Shown here: positions 51,334 to 59,641 of the stretch, one piece after another
Layout of the letters: each line of letters opens with the position of its first letter
How positions within the stretch are numbered: position 1 is the stretch's first letter
Assembly: GCF_002021565.1 (NCBI RefSeq)
Contig: NZ_MSZX01000004.1
Location: forward strand, 248,027-312,026
DNA from: Paenibacillus selenitireducens
GTDB lineage: Bacteria; Bacillota; Bacilli; Paenibacillales; Paenibacillaceae
DNA length: 64,000 bases
Direction: 5' to 3'
Made by a program: the position numbers and the translations under genes
The notes under the pieces: model-generated
Told to the model about the DNA's origin: nothing
Databases searched by the model: none
The model's input: only the letters and a program-made list of their open reading frames with translations

Positions 51334-51544
51334 GTATAAAAGACTCCTTTAATGTTCAATTTTATATGGGGTCCTTTTGCGCCGAATTTTGTTTTTATGT
51401 TCGATGTGAGCATGTGCTCCACCAACTCTGACATGAATAGTTCAGCCGCTGTCCTGTCAGCAACAAAGTTCGTGAGGGTGACACAATCGTTACGCCCGTT
51501 GTACTCATCATTAAATATTATAAGAAATTCAACACAATTGTCAA
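51334..51544 (-). promoter_or_regulatory. rpsD promoter and long leader (probable S4 autoregulatory RNA)
   Basis: On the minus strand TTGACA (51544-51539), 16 bases, TATAAT (51522-51517) is a near-consensus promoter. The transcript would have a leader of about 175 bases before the S4 start with a GAGC-ACAT-GCTC hairpin (around 51410-51421). Bacillus rpsD is controlled through a structured leader bound by S4; I infer the same here from position and length, not from a checked fold. Confidence 0.6.
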
Positions 51545-51701
51545 GCGATCTATTCATTAAGGAATTTTTAATAGTTCGAAATACCTAAAATATTGCAAAT
51601 AATTGATAGATTACTAGTGCAAAAAGGGAAAAAGCAAGTTATTATTAAATATAGGTGTTGGATTGAATGAAGATGATTGAACTTGGGTGGTGGGGAATCG
51701 T

Positions 51702-53666
51702 ATGGCTCAAAATCTACGAAAAGCGCTGGTGGAATTCCAACAACATCATATAGACCAATGGCCTACTTCACCCTTAGTTAATTACTTTGATAATGAGTCA
51801 TGGCTGCAACAACAAGATATAACGAGCAGTGATTACCCTTATATTGAACCGTTACTTACAGCATGCTTTCAAGAATGGCTTCTTCAGATTGCTGAATTCC
51901 CAAGTTTGCAACGAGGGATCTTAGCGGTATTCAATTGGGAAGCCAGATTGATCTCTAGCGCGGATCCGTCATTAATAGGAAATGATTCTTCCGTATGGGA
52001 TGCTCGTGTAGTATCAGCCGTAATATCAAGTAAGCGACCGCATGCAGATGTGAATACGGAAGCAACATTAGTTGTGCCGTTATGTAGCAGAAGCGAGCAA
52101 GAAGTATTCGCTATACTGGCTTATCGCATTCCGTTGGAATCTTACGAGCCTGGCATGCTGGACATGCTATCGATGTCTGCTAAGACGTTCTTGAATTGTT
52201 TTTACCGCATGTTCGAATTTATCTTCATCAAAGATTTGATGCAGTTGCAGAATCATGCCGACCGAGAGGCGCGGAAGAAGACGATCCTTTTCGATGTGGT
52301 TCAGCGCATACATGGCAAATTCGATGTGGATTCGGTTTTAAGTGAAGTGATTGAGAGCATTTCGGATTTATATCCGTCTGCTGCGTTAGAGCTGCATATT
52401 TCTTCAGATCATCGAAGTACCAATCAGCATGTCAAACCGTTAGTTCTTCATAATTTAACAGACAATATTAGTGTGCGTGCTTTTATGGAAGGCAGAATGA
52501 TCCAAGAGACAGTAACTTTGCCTGGTGGGAACGAACTAGTCCATATTGCCGTTCCATTGAGCGGAAAACAAGGGGTATACGGTGTTTTATATCTCAGTTT
52601 AGATGGACAGTGGCTGGAGGATTTGGATTTTCAGCTGATTACGATCTTGGCGGATACCGCCGGAACGGCATTCGAGAATGCGAAGCTCTACGAGCAATCG
52701 AATATGTTGATTAGTGAACTGCGTCTCATTAATGAGTTGACGAAGCAGTTGAATCAGAGCTTGCGGTTGAGTGAAATATTTAATTTTGCTTTGAAAGAGC
52801 TATTGCATATATTTAAAGCGGATTTTTGTTCAACTTTACAATTAGACGCGGATAAAAATTTATTTAAAGTCATGTCTAGTAATGTGGATGCGATGTCAAA
52901 GGAATTGTATTCTACGGATTACGGGTTTACCGGGCTTGTTTATGCGACGAAGGAGCCGTTGATTCTGGTTGATTATTCGGCATTCAGCAAAGTAAAGTCG
53001 GTCTTTATGGATGAGACACAATCCCGTTCGTTGATGGTGGTACCTCTTGTGGTCAATTCCGAAGTCAATGGGGCCATTATGTTATCCCATCGCGATCCCA
53101 ATTATTTCTCTTATGATAACTTTAAGCTTCTACAGGTGTTGTCGACCCATATTGGCTTAGCCATCGCAAATGCATCACTGCATGCGAAAGTTCAACGGAT
53201 GGCGAATCACGATAATTTAACAGGCCTGTACGCAAGACATTATTTGGATGATCGTGTAAATCAGAAGCAAAAAATTGATTTTTGCGGTTCATTGATCGTG
53301 GTGGATATTGACCACTTCAAACAAATTAACGATACGTACGGTCATCAAATTGGTGATCAAATTTTACGGCAAGTCTGTGAAGTGATCCGAACCTCCATTC
53401 GTGAAACAGATATTGCTGCAAGATGGGGCGGAGAAGAACTTGCCATCTATTTCCCACAGTTGACCAAATCGCAGACACTGCGTGTTGCAGAACGAATTCG
53501 TTCTCGTGTCGAAATAGAGACCAATCCAGGGGTCACCGTGTCCTGCGGGATATCGGAATGGAATTGGGATGATGACAAGATTAGCGTAGAATCTTTATTT
53601 TACAAGGCCGATATGGCGCTTTATCAGGCAAAGAATGCCGGGCGCAATCAAATTCAAGTTGGTTAG
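51702..53666 (+). CDS. GAF-GGDEF protein, putative diguanylate cyclase (YtrP-like)
   Basis: The 654-residue protein has two or three GAF-like regions (about residues 45-180, 195-345 and 350-495) followed by a GGDEF domain (about 495-650; NHDNLTGLYARHYLDDRVNQ, VVDIDHFKQINDTYGHQIGD). The active-site loop reads RWGGEELAIYFP, that is GGEEL, compatible with cyclase activity. There is no membrane segment, so it is cytosolic. Bacillus has a similar protein (YtrP) next to rpsD. ATG 51702 is used. It probably senses a small molecule and makes c-di-GMP, but enzyme activity is not proven for the Bacillus relative. Confidence 0.88.
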   Translation: MAQNLRKALVEFQQHHIDQWPTSPLVNYFDNESWLQQQDITSSDYPYIEPLLTACFQEWLLQIAEFPSLQRGILAVFNWEARLISSADPSLIGNDSSVWDARVVSAVISSKRPHADVNTEATLVVPLCSRSEQEVFAILAYRIPLESYEPGMLDMLSMSAKTFLNCFYRMFEFIFIKDLMQLQNHADREARKKTILFDVVQRIHGKFDVDSVLSEVIESISDLYPSAALELHISSDHRSTNQHVKPLVLHNLTDNISVRAFMEGRMIQETVTLPGGNELVHIAVPLSGKQGVYGVLYLSLDGQWLEDLDFQLITILADTAGTAFENAKLYEQSNMLISELRLINELTKQLNQSLRLSEIFNFALKELLHIFKADFCSTLQLDADKNLFKVMSSNVDAMSKELYSTDYGFTGLVYATKEPLILVDYSAFSKVKSVFMDETQSRSLMVVPLVVNSEVNGAIMLSHRDPNYFSYDNFKLLQVLSTHIGLAIANASLHAKVQRMANHDNLTGLYARHYLDDRVNQKQKIDFCGSLIVVDIDHFKQINDTYGHQIGDQILRQVCEVIRTSIRETDIAARWGGEELAIYFPQLTKSQTLRVAERIRSRVEIETNPGVTVSCGISEWNWDDDKISVESLFYKADMALYQAKNAGRNQIQVG

Positions 53667-53670
53667 GAAG

Positions 53671-53702
53671 AAGTATCCATCCGTGGGATGGGTACTTTTT
53701 TT
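53671..53702 (+). terminator. Intrinsic terminator
   Basis: AAGTATCCATCC pairs with GGATGGGTACTT around GTG, then seven T. It closes the GGDEF gene. Confidence 0.9.
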
Positions 53703-53795
53703 GTTCCTTGCGTACCAGCATGGGTATAAGTTTAGAGGTTCAGGAAACGATAAGGTGCGAACTAAGGGTCTCAGGAAAAGAGGAGGCAATACAGG

Positions 53796-54557
53796 ATGAT
53801 TCGCTACTTTAGCGTGAGTATCAAGTCATGTAGAACGTTAGCGTTTGGGTTAAGTTTTGTTATGATTGTACTGAGTCTGAACGGCTGTTACGCCATCGAA
53901 TCCAAGAAAAGCCCGACTGAAATCTATCAAATGGCATTGTCCGGGCTTTCTGGCGTGGATAATTTTAAATTTCGAGGACGAGCTGAGGTCTATGGTACGA
54001 ATGGGAAGCGTATTCTTGAACCCATAAATTATGAGGGGAATGTCATTGGACATAAGCAGCAAACCTTCAAGATCGCTTCGGAGAGCGGTACAGCCTTGAC
54101 CTACTCAGAACGTTGGAATCCATTACATCAATTAGAATTGTTACGCAATTTAGGTAAATCCATTCAGATTAATGAACAAAAATCGAACGATCAACAAATC
54201 GTGTTGGAGATTAAGTTAAATCCGGGAGAAGGCACGAAGCTGCTGATTCAAAATTTGAAGAGTGAAATGAATGGGTTACAAGAAGGTCGATATTTGGTCC
54301 AAAACGCAGCGAAGCTGGATGTGAAAAAACAAAAAGAACTCCAGAAGGAATTAGACAGCATATACAAAAATGGAGTAACCAAACTACAAAGTTTAACCCA
54401 GAATATGGAATCGAATGCTTCTTATGTTCTGTGGGTTGATCGTTCCTCGCTGATCCCGACTCGTGTGTATTCGAAGACCCAAACGCGATTTGTCGATAAG
54501 GGGAAGGCGAGAACAGAAGCGGTAACCACAGACGCAAAATTTGATGGGTATCAATGA
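53796..54557 (+). CDS. Putative lipoprotein (253 aa)
   Basis: The signal peptide (LAFGLSFVMIVLSLNGCYAI) has a lipobox-like LNGC with Cys near residue 31. The mature part reads SPTEIYQMALSGLSGVDNFK, FRGRAEVYGTNGKRILEPIN and ASYVLWVDRSSLIPTRVYSK. This resembles sporulation-type or YlaJ-like lipid-sensing lipoproteins only in layout; I assign no family. The ribosome site AAGAGGAGG is strong. Confidence 0.72.
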   Translation: MIRYFSVSIKSCRTLAFGLSFVMIVLSLNGCYAIESKKSPTEIYQMALSGLSGVDNFKFRGRAEVYGTNGKRILEPINYEGNVIGHKQQTFKIASESGTALTYSERWNPLHQLELLRNLGKSIQINEQKSNDQQIVLEIKLNPGEGTKLLIQNLKSEMNGLQEGRYLVQNAAKLDVKKQKELQKELDSIYKNGVTKLQSLTQNMESNASYVLWVDRSSLIPTRVYSKTQTRFVDKGKARTEAVTTDAKFDGYQ

Positions 54558-54651
54558 ATTTACGTATGGTTTTGACCATGGTACAATTAAATGTGGTTCA
54601 GTTACTTACATAATTCGATTTGGTAACTAAATTTTGAGGAGGCTTCAGAAG

Positions 54652-55770
54652 ATGAGAGATGCAAGAATGGAGAAATTAGCTCAGAATTTGGTGGGCTATT
54701 CGGTAGATGTACAACCAGGGGAGAATGTACTAATCGAGATGATTGGTACAGAGCGTGATTTGCTAAAATGCATCATTGAAGAAGTTGCCAAACGCGGCGG
54801 ACATTCATTTGTTGAATTAACGGACCGCACGGTGCTTCGCAGCATGTTGATGCACACAAGTGAAGAGCAATTGAAAACTTGGATGGAATTTGACTTAGCA
54901 CGTATGCAGAAGATGGATTGTTACATCGGAATTCGTGCAGGCGAGAATGTAAATGACCTTTCGGATGTTCCCGAGAAGAATTTGAAATTGTATAACTCGA
55001 TTTATAGTCATCCCATTCATTCCGAAGAGCGTGTGAAACGTACGAAATGGGTTGTATTGCGTTATCCAAACGCAGCGATGGCACAATTGGCGAATACAAG
55101 CACGGAAGCATTCGAGGATTTCTACTTTGATGTATGTAACTTGGATTATGCAAAGATGGACCGTGCGCAAGATCCTCTGCAAGCGTTGATGAAGAAAACC
55201 GATAAAGTGCGTATTGTTTCTCCAGGCACAGATCTGACGTTCTCGATTAAGAACATCGGTGCAGAGAAATGTTCGGGCCAGAAGAACATTCCGGATGGAG
55301 AAGTGTACAGTGCGCCAGTGCGTGATTCTGTTAACGGAACGTTGCAGTACAATACGCCAACGGTATATAACGGCACATCCTTCGAGAATATCTTCTTCCG
55401 GTTTGAGAATGGGAAAATTGTAGAAGCCAAAGCCGGTGGAAACACAGATAAACTAAATGCCATTCTGGATTCAGACGAAGGCGCACGTTACATTGGTGAA
55501 TTTGCGATCGGCTTTAACCCGCACATCCTTACACCAATGAAAGATATCTTGTTCGATGAGAAGATTGCGGGAAGCTTGCACTTTACACCAGGTCAAGCTT
55601 ATGAAGAGACAGATAATAAGAACCGTTCCTCCATTCATTGGGATCTCGTGTTGATCCAACGTCCTGAATACGGTGGCGGAGAGATTTACTTTGATGATGT
55701 TCTCATCCGTAAAGATGGGATCTTCGTGATTCCGGAATTAGAAGCACTTAACCCCGAGAACTTGAAGTAA
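54652..55770 (+). CDS. Aminopeptidase, M29 family (AmpS type)
   Basis: The 372-residue metallopeptidase shows the M29 pattern: MEKLAQNLVGYSVDVQPGEN, SGQKNIPDGEVYSAPVRDSV (metal-binding Glu in PDGEV), NTDKLNAILDSDEGARYIGE (Asp/Glu ligands), EFAIGFNPHI and SSIHWDLVLI. It removes N-terminal residues from peptides using two metal ions. ATG 54652 is supported by TTGAGGAGGC; the longer frame (54634) is not needed. The stop is immediately followed by a copy of the inverted repeat at 55771. Confidence 0.93.
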   Translation: MRDARMEKLAQNLVGYSVDVQPGENVLIEMIGTERDLLKCIIEEVAKRGGHSFVELTDRTVLRSMLMHTSEEQLKTWMEFDLARMQKMDCYIGIRAGENVNDLSDVPEKNLKLYNSIYSHPIHSEERVKRTKWVVLRYPNAAMAQLANTSTEAFEDFYFDVCNLDYAKMDRAQDPLQALMKKTDKVRIVSPGTDLTFSIKNIGAEKCSGQKNIPDGEVYSAPVRDSVNGTLQYNTPTVYNGTSFENIFFRFENGKIVEAKAGGNTDKLNAILDSDEGARYIGEFAIGFNPHILTPMKDILFDEKIAGSLHFTPGQAYEETDNKNRSSIHWDLVLIQRPEYGGGEIYFDDVLIRKDGIFVIPELEALNPENLK

Positions 55771-55887
55771 GAAAAACCTCTATCGTAGTCCTTTCGAAGA
55801 AGAGCGACCGCGATTAGATATAGGTTTTATCGCCAAATAGAATTTTCTAGTTTCGATACGTTGAAACATTTATAAATTCTATTGTGG
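55771..55887 (-). repeat. Inverted repeat copy A flanking the HPr-like gene
   Basis: This 117-base stretch and the reverse complement of 56272-56388 align without gaps and agree in about 99 of 117 positions (my count by hand). The most conserved blocks are TTTTATCGCCAAATAGAATT and TTTATAAATTCTATTGTGG. Both copies contain GTTTCGAT..TCGAAAC-like dyads nested inside AATAGAATT..AATTCTATT. Copy A starts at the first base after the aminopeptidase stop. Confidence 0.88.
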
Positions 55888-55967
55888 TAAAAACGTATTG
55901 CGTTTGTATGCGTAATCAATGTATCATAAAAGTGTATAAAAATTCGTACTAGACGGAGGTAGTTCCC

Positions 55968-56204
55968 ATGTCTAATAACACAGCTATCGTAGAAATCTCA
56001 CAAACTGCAGGTCAATTTCGTTCTTCCATCGTTCTTCAAGCTGACCACAAGTATATTGACGTTAAAAGTATCTTAGGTCTATTCACAACGCTTGTGAACA
56101 GCCATCAATATGAACTACATGTTCATGGGCCAGACGAAGAAGAAGCTAAAAAAGCAATGACAGCTATTTTTGAAAAACATGGTTTACAAGTAACGGTTGT
56201 CTAA
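55968..56204 (+). CDS. HPr-like protein lacking the His15 phosphorylation loop (78 aa)
   Basis: From about residue 10 the protein lines up with HPr/Crh: SQTAGQFRSSIVLQADHKYI, DVKSILGLFTTLVN, GPDEEEAKKAMTAIFEKHGL. The Ser46-type phosphorylation motif is kept (VKSILG, Ser34 here). The first strand and the GIHARPA loop with His15 are missing, and the start ATG 55968 is fixed by GGAGGTAG, with no such sequence upstream. It therefore cannot carry PTS phosphate from enzyme I in the normal way, but could in principle be a substrate of HPr kinase and a CcpA partner like Crh. It is flanked by two inverted 117-bp repeats. Confidence 0.85.
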   Translation: MSNNTAIVEISQTAGQFRSSIVLQADHKYIDVKSILGLFTTLVNSHQYELHVHGPDEEEAKKAMTAIFEKHGLQVTVV

Positions 56205-56221
56205 TCGATGACATAACGTTG

Positions 56222-56260
56222 AAAAAAAGCATTCCTTGCACCACAAGGAATGCTTTTTTT
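56222..56260 (+). terminator. Intrinsic terminator
   Basis: AAAAAAAGCATTCCTTG pairs perfectly with CAAGGAATGCTTTTTTT around a five-base loop. It closes the HPr-like gene and could work in both directions. Confidence 0.95.
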
Positions 56261-56271
56261 TACTTTTCTCT

Positions 56272-56388
56272 CCACAATAGAATTTATAAAGGTTTCGACA
56301 TATCGAAACGCAAGAATTCTATTTGGCGATAAAAACTACCTTTAAACGTGGTCGCTCATCTTCGAATGAACCTCGATAGAGGTTTTTC
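56272..56388 (+). repeat. Inverted repeat copy B flanking the HPr-like gene
   Basis: This is the second copy of the element, opposite in orientation to 55771-55887. Read on the plus strand it begins CCACAATAGAATTTATAAAG, holds GTTTCGACATATCGAAAC, then AATTCTATTTGGCGATAAAA, and ends in the small terminator-like hairpin AACCTCGATAGAGGTTTTT. The related fragment at 18992-19033 matches this end. It lies 68 bases after the HPr-like stop. Confidence 0.88.
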
Positions 56389-56472
56389 TCATATTTTCTT
56401 GTGTAATAGCTCATAATCGCTTAATATTAGGATTAGCAGTATACTGATTTTTCGGGCATAGGGGGGAGTTAC

Positions 56473-56760
56473 ATGTCTTCATCAGAGTTCATGGAACAAT
56501 TAAATCAGAAAGCTTTGTCTCTGCTTCAGGGAGATGCAGATAAAATCGAAAAACTTATTGAAGTTCAGATGGAGAATCTGGCGACCCGTAAGTGTCCTCT
56601 ATATGAGGAAGTGCTTGATACACAAATGTATGGCTTTTCGCGCGAGGTTGATTTTGCGGTACGTGCGGGTCTGGTTCATGAAGCCATCGGGAAAGAGATA
56701 CTTAGTAAGCTTGAGCGGAACTTAGCGGTATTATATGAAGCATTAAATGTAAAAGAGTAG
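56473..56760 (+). CDS. ylaN: YlaN family protein (UPF0358/DUF1507)
   Basis: The 95-residue protein matches Bacillus Yla[41 protein letters not shown] and [19 protein letters not shown]. In Bacillus and Staphylococcus YlaN is reported to influence iron homeostasis through Fur. It acts in the cytoplasm. The ribosome site GGGGGGAG precedes the ATG and a terminator follows. Confidence 0.92.
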   Translation: MSSSEFMEQLNQKALSLLQGDADKIEKLIEVQMENLATRKCPLYEEVLDTQMYGFSREVDFAVRAGLVHEAIGKEILSKLERNLAVLYEALNVKE

Positions 56761-56788
56761 CTCCGACCTGGAGACTACTCTTTTTTTT
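56751..56788 (+). terminator. Intrinsic terminator of ylaN
   Basis: AAAAGAGTAGCTCC pairs with GGAGACTACTCTTTT with one bulge, then T. Its left arm overlaps the ylaN stop codon. Confidence 0.88.
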
Positions 56789-56797
56789 GTATTGGTC

Positions 56798-57859
56798 CTA
56801 CACGAGGAAAAATGCAACGCCAAGAATAACGTAGACTAACATGAGCAGGAGTCCCTCGTACCAGTTCGTCTTGCCGTCTTGGGTGATCGATTTAGCGATA
56901 ATGACGGCCACCCCGATGGCAACCAGCTCAATCGTCGTAAATACGAAATCCATCGTTTCCCCGAACAAGAAGCTGACAAATACAAGGACAGGGGCTACGA
57001 ATAACGCAATTTGAAGACTGCTGCCAATGGCAATTTCTACGGATGTCCCTATTTTGTTTTTAAGCGCCATCATGACTGCGGCACTATGTTCCGCAGCATT
57101 CCCGACAATCGCGATAATGAATGCCCCTAAGAACAACTCTGTAAAGCCAAATTGGGTTGTAAAATCATGCAGCGTACCGACAAGCCATTCACTCACAAGC
57201 GCAACCATGACCGTAGCGACAACTAAGAACAATACTGACTTGGATTTGGACCAAGCAGGTTCTTCGTGGTGATCCGGTTCCATCTCTTCTTGATCGGAGA
57301 GATAATTCTTATGCGTGACCATAGAGAAGTACAGCCAGAAGATATAAGCAACAATGAGGATGCCAGCTACGATTAAGCTGAGCGTATCTGTTTCTTTTGG
57401 CGTAATGACCTTCGTACCGGCGAACATGGCAGGTATAATTAGGGCAACAACCGCCATAAGCATAAGTGTACCATTATGCCCTGCTAAAGAGATGTTGAAT
57501 TTCTGCTCTTTATATTTAAGTCCCCCAGCAAAAAGACTCAGTCCCAAGACGAGCAAAAGGTTCCCGATAATGGCCCCTGTCAAGCTTGCCTTTACCATAT
57601 CGAAGAGCCCCTCTTTAATTAAGAAAATAGATATAATTAATTCTGCAGCATTCCCGAAGGTAGCATTCAGAAATCCGCCAAGACGTTGACCGGCGTAATG
57701 TGCGACACTTTCCGTCGCTTTGCCAAGGAATCCTGCAACAAAGACGATGGCAATGGCCGAGATGATAAACTGGACGGTCGAGCTCATGTCTGTATAATGT
57801 GCTACTCCGCTCAAAAGAAAGGAGACGATAAGTGCACCGTAAAAAAATTTCTGTTTCAA
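56798..57859 (-). CDS. cax: Calcium/cation:proton antiporter, Cax type
   Basis: The 353-residue protein has about eleven membrane helices in two halves with the repeated exchanger signature: ATFGNAAELIISIFLIKEGL and AIVGNAAEHSAAVMMALKNK. An acidic stretch lies between the halves (DQEEMEPDHHEEPAW). Members export Ca2+ in exchange for H+. I start at TTG 57859, ahead of which GAGGTG is correctly spaced; GTG 57868 lies on that site. Confidence 0.92.
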   Translation of the reverse strand: MKQKFFYGALIVSFLLSGVAHYTDMSSTVQFIISAIAIVFVAGFLGKATESVAHYAGQRLGGFLNATFGNAAELIISIFLIKEGLFDMVKASLTGAIIGNLLLVLGLSLFAGGLKYKEQKFNISLAGHNGTLMLMAVVALIIPAMFAGTKVITPKETDTLSLIVAGILIVAYIFWLYFSMVTHKNYLSDQEEMEPDHHEEPAWSKSKSVLFLVVATVMVALVSEWLVGTLHDFTTQFGFTELFLGAFIIAIVGNAAEHSAAVMMALKNKIGTSVEIAIGSSLQIALFVAPVLVFVSFLFGETMDFVFTTIELVAIGVAVIIAKSITQDGKTNWYEGLLLMLVYVILGVAFFLV

Positions 57860-57903
57860 CTTCCACACCTCGAATTTTTTCTCTTACTATAAACCAAAAA
57901 TTT

Positions 57904-57925
57904 CCGTAAGTAAATGACCTTACGG
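57904..57925. promoter_or_regulatory. Inverted repeat between divergent cax and Asp23/Gls24 genes
   Basis: CCGTAAG (57904-57910) and CTTACGG (57919-57925) with an eight-base spacer lie just upstream of a possible promoter (TTGCTT 57935-57940, 17 bases, TAAACT). The position suits an activator or shared regulator site. The evidence is only the symmetry and place. Confidence 0.4.
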
Positions 57926-57998
57926 ATCTGTAATTTGCTTTCAAATGGCAAAGGCATTAAACTATTGTATATGGATATGAAAAGGGGAGGACAAGGTT

Positions 57999-58391
57999 AT
58001 GACAGAAGAACTTGTGCAAACTGGTGTAATTCGAATCTCGGATGATGTTGTATCGACAATCGCTGGGTTAGCGGCGCTCGAGACACCTGGGATTAGCGCA
58101 ATGTCTGGCGGTATTTCGGAAGGCTGGGCGAAGCGATTAACTGGGAAGAACGCACAAAAAGGCGTAATTGTGGAAGTAGGTCAGCTAGAAGCTGCTATTG
58201 ATTTGCGTGTCATAGTACTTTACGGATCGATGATTCATCAAGTATGCCGTGACCTTCAACAGAATGTGAAGGAAACCGTTGAAAATATGACAGGTCTGCA
58301 TGTCGTCGAAGTGAATGTGAAAGTGGAAGGCGTTACGTTCAAAGAGGAAGAACAACAATTGAAGCAGGAAGAGCCAGTTCGGCTGAAATAA
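57999..58391 (+). CDS. Asp23/Gls24 family envelope stress protein
   Basis: The 130-residue protein has the family pattern TGVIRISDDVVSTIAGLAAL, ETPGISAMSGG and VIVEVGQLEAAIDLRVIVLY, GSMIHQVCRDLQQNVKETVE and MTGLHVVEVNVKVEGVTF. The family includes YloU and YqhY of Bacillus, some members of which are near lipid synthesis genes. It is soluble, possibly membrane-associated through partners. The ribosome site GGGGAGGACAAGG precedes the ATG. Confidence 0.92.
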   Translation: MTEELVQTGVIRISDDVVSTIAGLAALETPGISAMSGGISEGWAKRLTGKNAQKGVIVEVGQLEAAIDLRVIVLYGSMIHQVCRDLQQNVKETVENMTGLHVVEVNVKVEGVTFKEEEQQLKQEEPVRLK

Positions 58392-58434
58392 GAAAAAAGA
58401 CTCCGAAGAGATTGAACTCTTGGAGTCTTTTTTG
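58392..58434. terminator. Bidirectional terminator
   Basis: AAAAAAGACTCC pairs with GGAGTCTTTTTT with an inner AAGAG/CTCTT stem, between convergent genes. Confidence 0.92.
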
Positions 58435-58435
58435 T

Positions 58436-59629
58436 TTAGGCGCTAAAGCGCCTATTTTTGGCGTTCTTCGACTGATCTTCGGGTCGATTGGCTTCACGGG
58501 AAATACTGAGTAATATACCGATACTGCCAAGCATGATTAACAAGGAAGATCCTCCATAACTGATAAATGGCAGCGTGACCCCGGTGATCGGTATGGTCTG
58601 CGAGACGCCGCCAATGTTAATGAACGTCTGTATTGCAATTAACCCCATAATTCCGACGCCAACGAGTGTGCCGTAACGATCTGGACAGCGCAGCGCAACG
58701 ATCAGCCCCCGCCAGATGAAGTAGAGGTAAAAGATTAAGAACAGTGCGCTTCCAATGAAGCCTAGCTCTTCGCCAATGACGGCGAAAATAAAGTCATTGT
58801 ACGGGTAAGGCAGGTAATGCAATTTCTGGATGCTTTGTCCAAATCCTGCACCTGTTAATCCGCCATGACCCAAGGCCTTCAAGGAATTCAGCAAGTGAAA
58901 GCCTGTCCCTTGCGGATCGCTCCATGGATTAAGGAAGGACGAAATCCGTCCGGCTTTGTACCCGCTGCCCGCACTGGAATTGAAAAGCATATTCACAACC
59001 ATCCCGATACCCGCGCCGATGCCTAGCACGACAACGCAGGCGAAAATATGCTTCAAGTTCGCGCCGCCAGCGATAATCACGATACCGCAACAACCTACGA
59101 GGATCATGCATGATCCGAAATCGGGTTGAAGCATGATCAGAAAGGCGATGAACCCGACGATCATGATGACGGGCAAAAATCCCTTTTTAAAGTCGCGGAA
59201 CGTCTCGCCCTTCTTGGAGATCAACGCCGCGAGATATAGAATAGTTGTAATTTTAGCTAGCTCTGTAGGCTGAATCCCTACGGAACCGACCCCAAACCAA
59301 CTGCGTGCGCCATTGAGGCTCACACCAACGAAGGGTACAAGTGCGAGTAATATGATAGTCAGTATGAAGAACGGAATAAACAGTTTCTTATATTTCTCGT
59401 AGCGAATATTCATAGCGATCATCATGACGATAAAACCAAGTCCTGCCCACATTAACTGCTTTTTGACAAAATACAAGGAATCATAGTTGAACTTCTTGCT
59501 GATGACTGCAATGCTGGAGCTGGCGCTAAAGACCATAACGAGTCCGAAGCCTACCAACAATACCGTGAGAATTAATAACTGGAAATCCGGTGCACCACGT
59601 CGTTTTGGTTGAGATTGATTTTCTCTCAT
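58436..59629 (-). CDS. SEDS family peptidoglycan polymerase (FtsW/RodA/SpoVE)
   Basis: The 397-residue protein has ten membrane segments with SEDS blocks: VMVFSASSSIAVISKKF, GVGSVGIQPTELAKITTILY (the conserved Glu), LQPDFGSCMILVGCCGIVI, YNDFIFAVIGEELGFIGSAL and GVTLPFISYGGSSLLIML. It polymerises glycan strands with a class B PBP. Length and pattern fit FtsW or SpoVE rather than RodA, but the neighbours do not decide this. ATG 59629 is used. It is preceded in the same direction by a YugN-like gene. Confidence 0.93.
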   Translation of the reverse strand: MRENQSQPKRRGAPDFQLLILTVLLVGFGLVMVFSASSSIAVISKKFNYDSLYFVKKQLMWAGLGFIVMMIAMNIRYEKYKKLFIPFFILTIILLALVPFVGVSLNGARSWFGVGSVGIQPTELAKITTILYLAALISKKGETFRDFKKGFLPVIMIVGFIAFLIMLQPDFGSCMILVGCCGIVIIAGGANLKHIFACVVVLGIGAGIGMVVNMLFNSSAGSGYKAGRISSFLNPWSDPQGTGFHLLNSLKALGHGGLTGAGFGQSIQKLHYLPYPYNDFIFAVIGEELGFIGSALFLIFYLYFIWRGLIVALRCPDRYGTLVGVGIMGLIAIQTFINIGGVSQTIPITGVTLPFISYGGSSLLIMLGSIGILLSISREANRPEDQSKNAKNRRFSA

Positions 59630-59641
59630 GTTCAAACCCGT

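Noticed and set aside
55888-55967. Possible upstream extension of the HPr-like gene containing the His15 loop
   Set aside because: No frame upstream encodes a GIHARPA-like sequence, and GGAGGTAG fixes the start at 55968.
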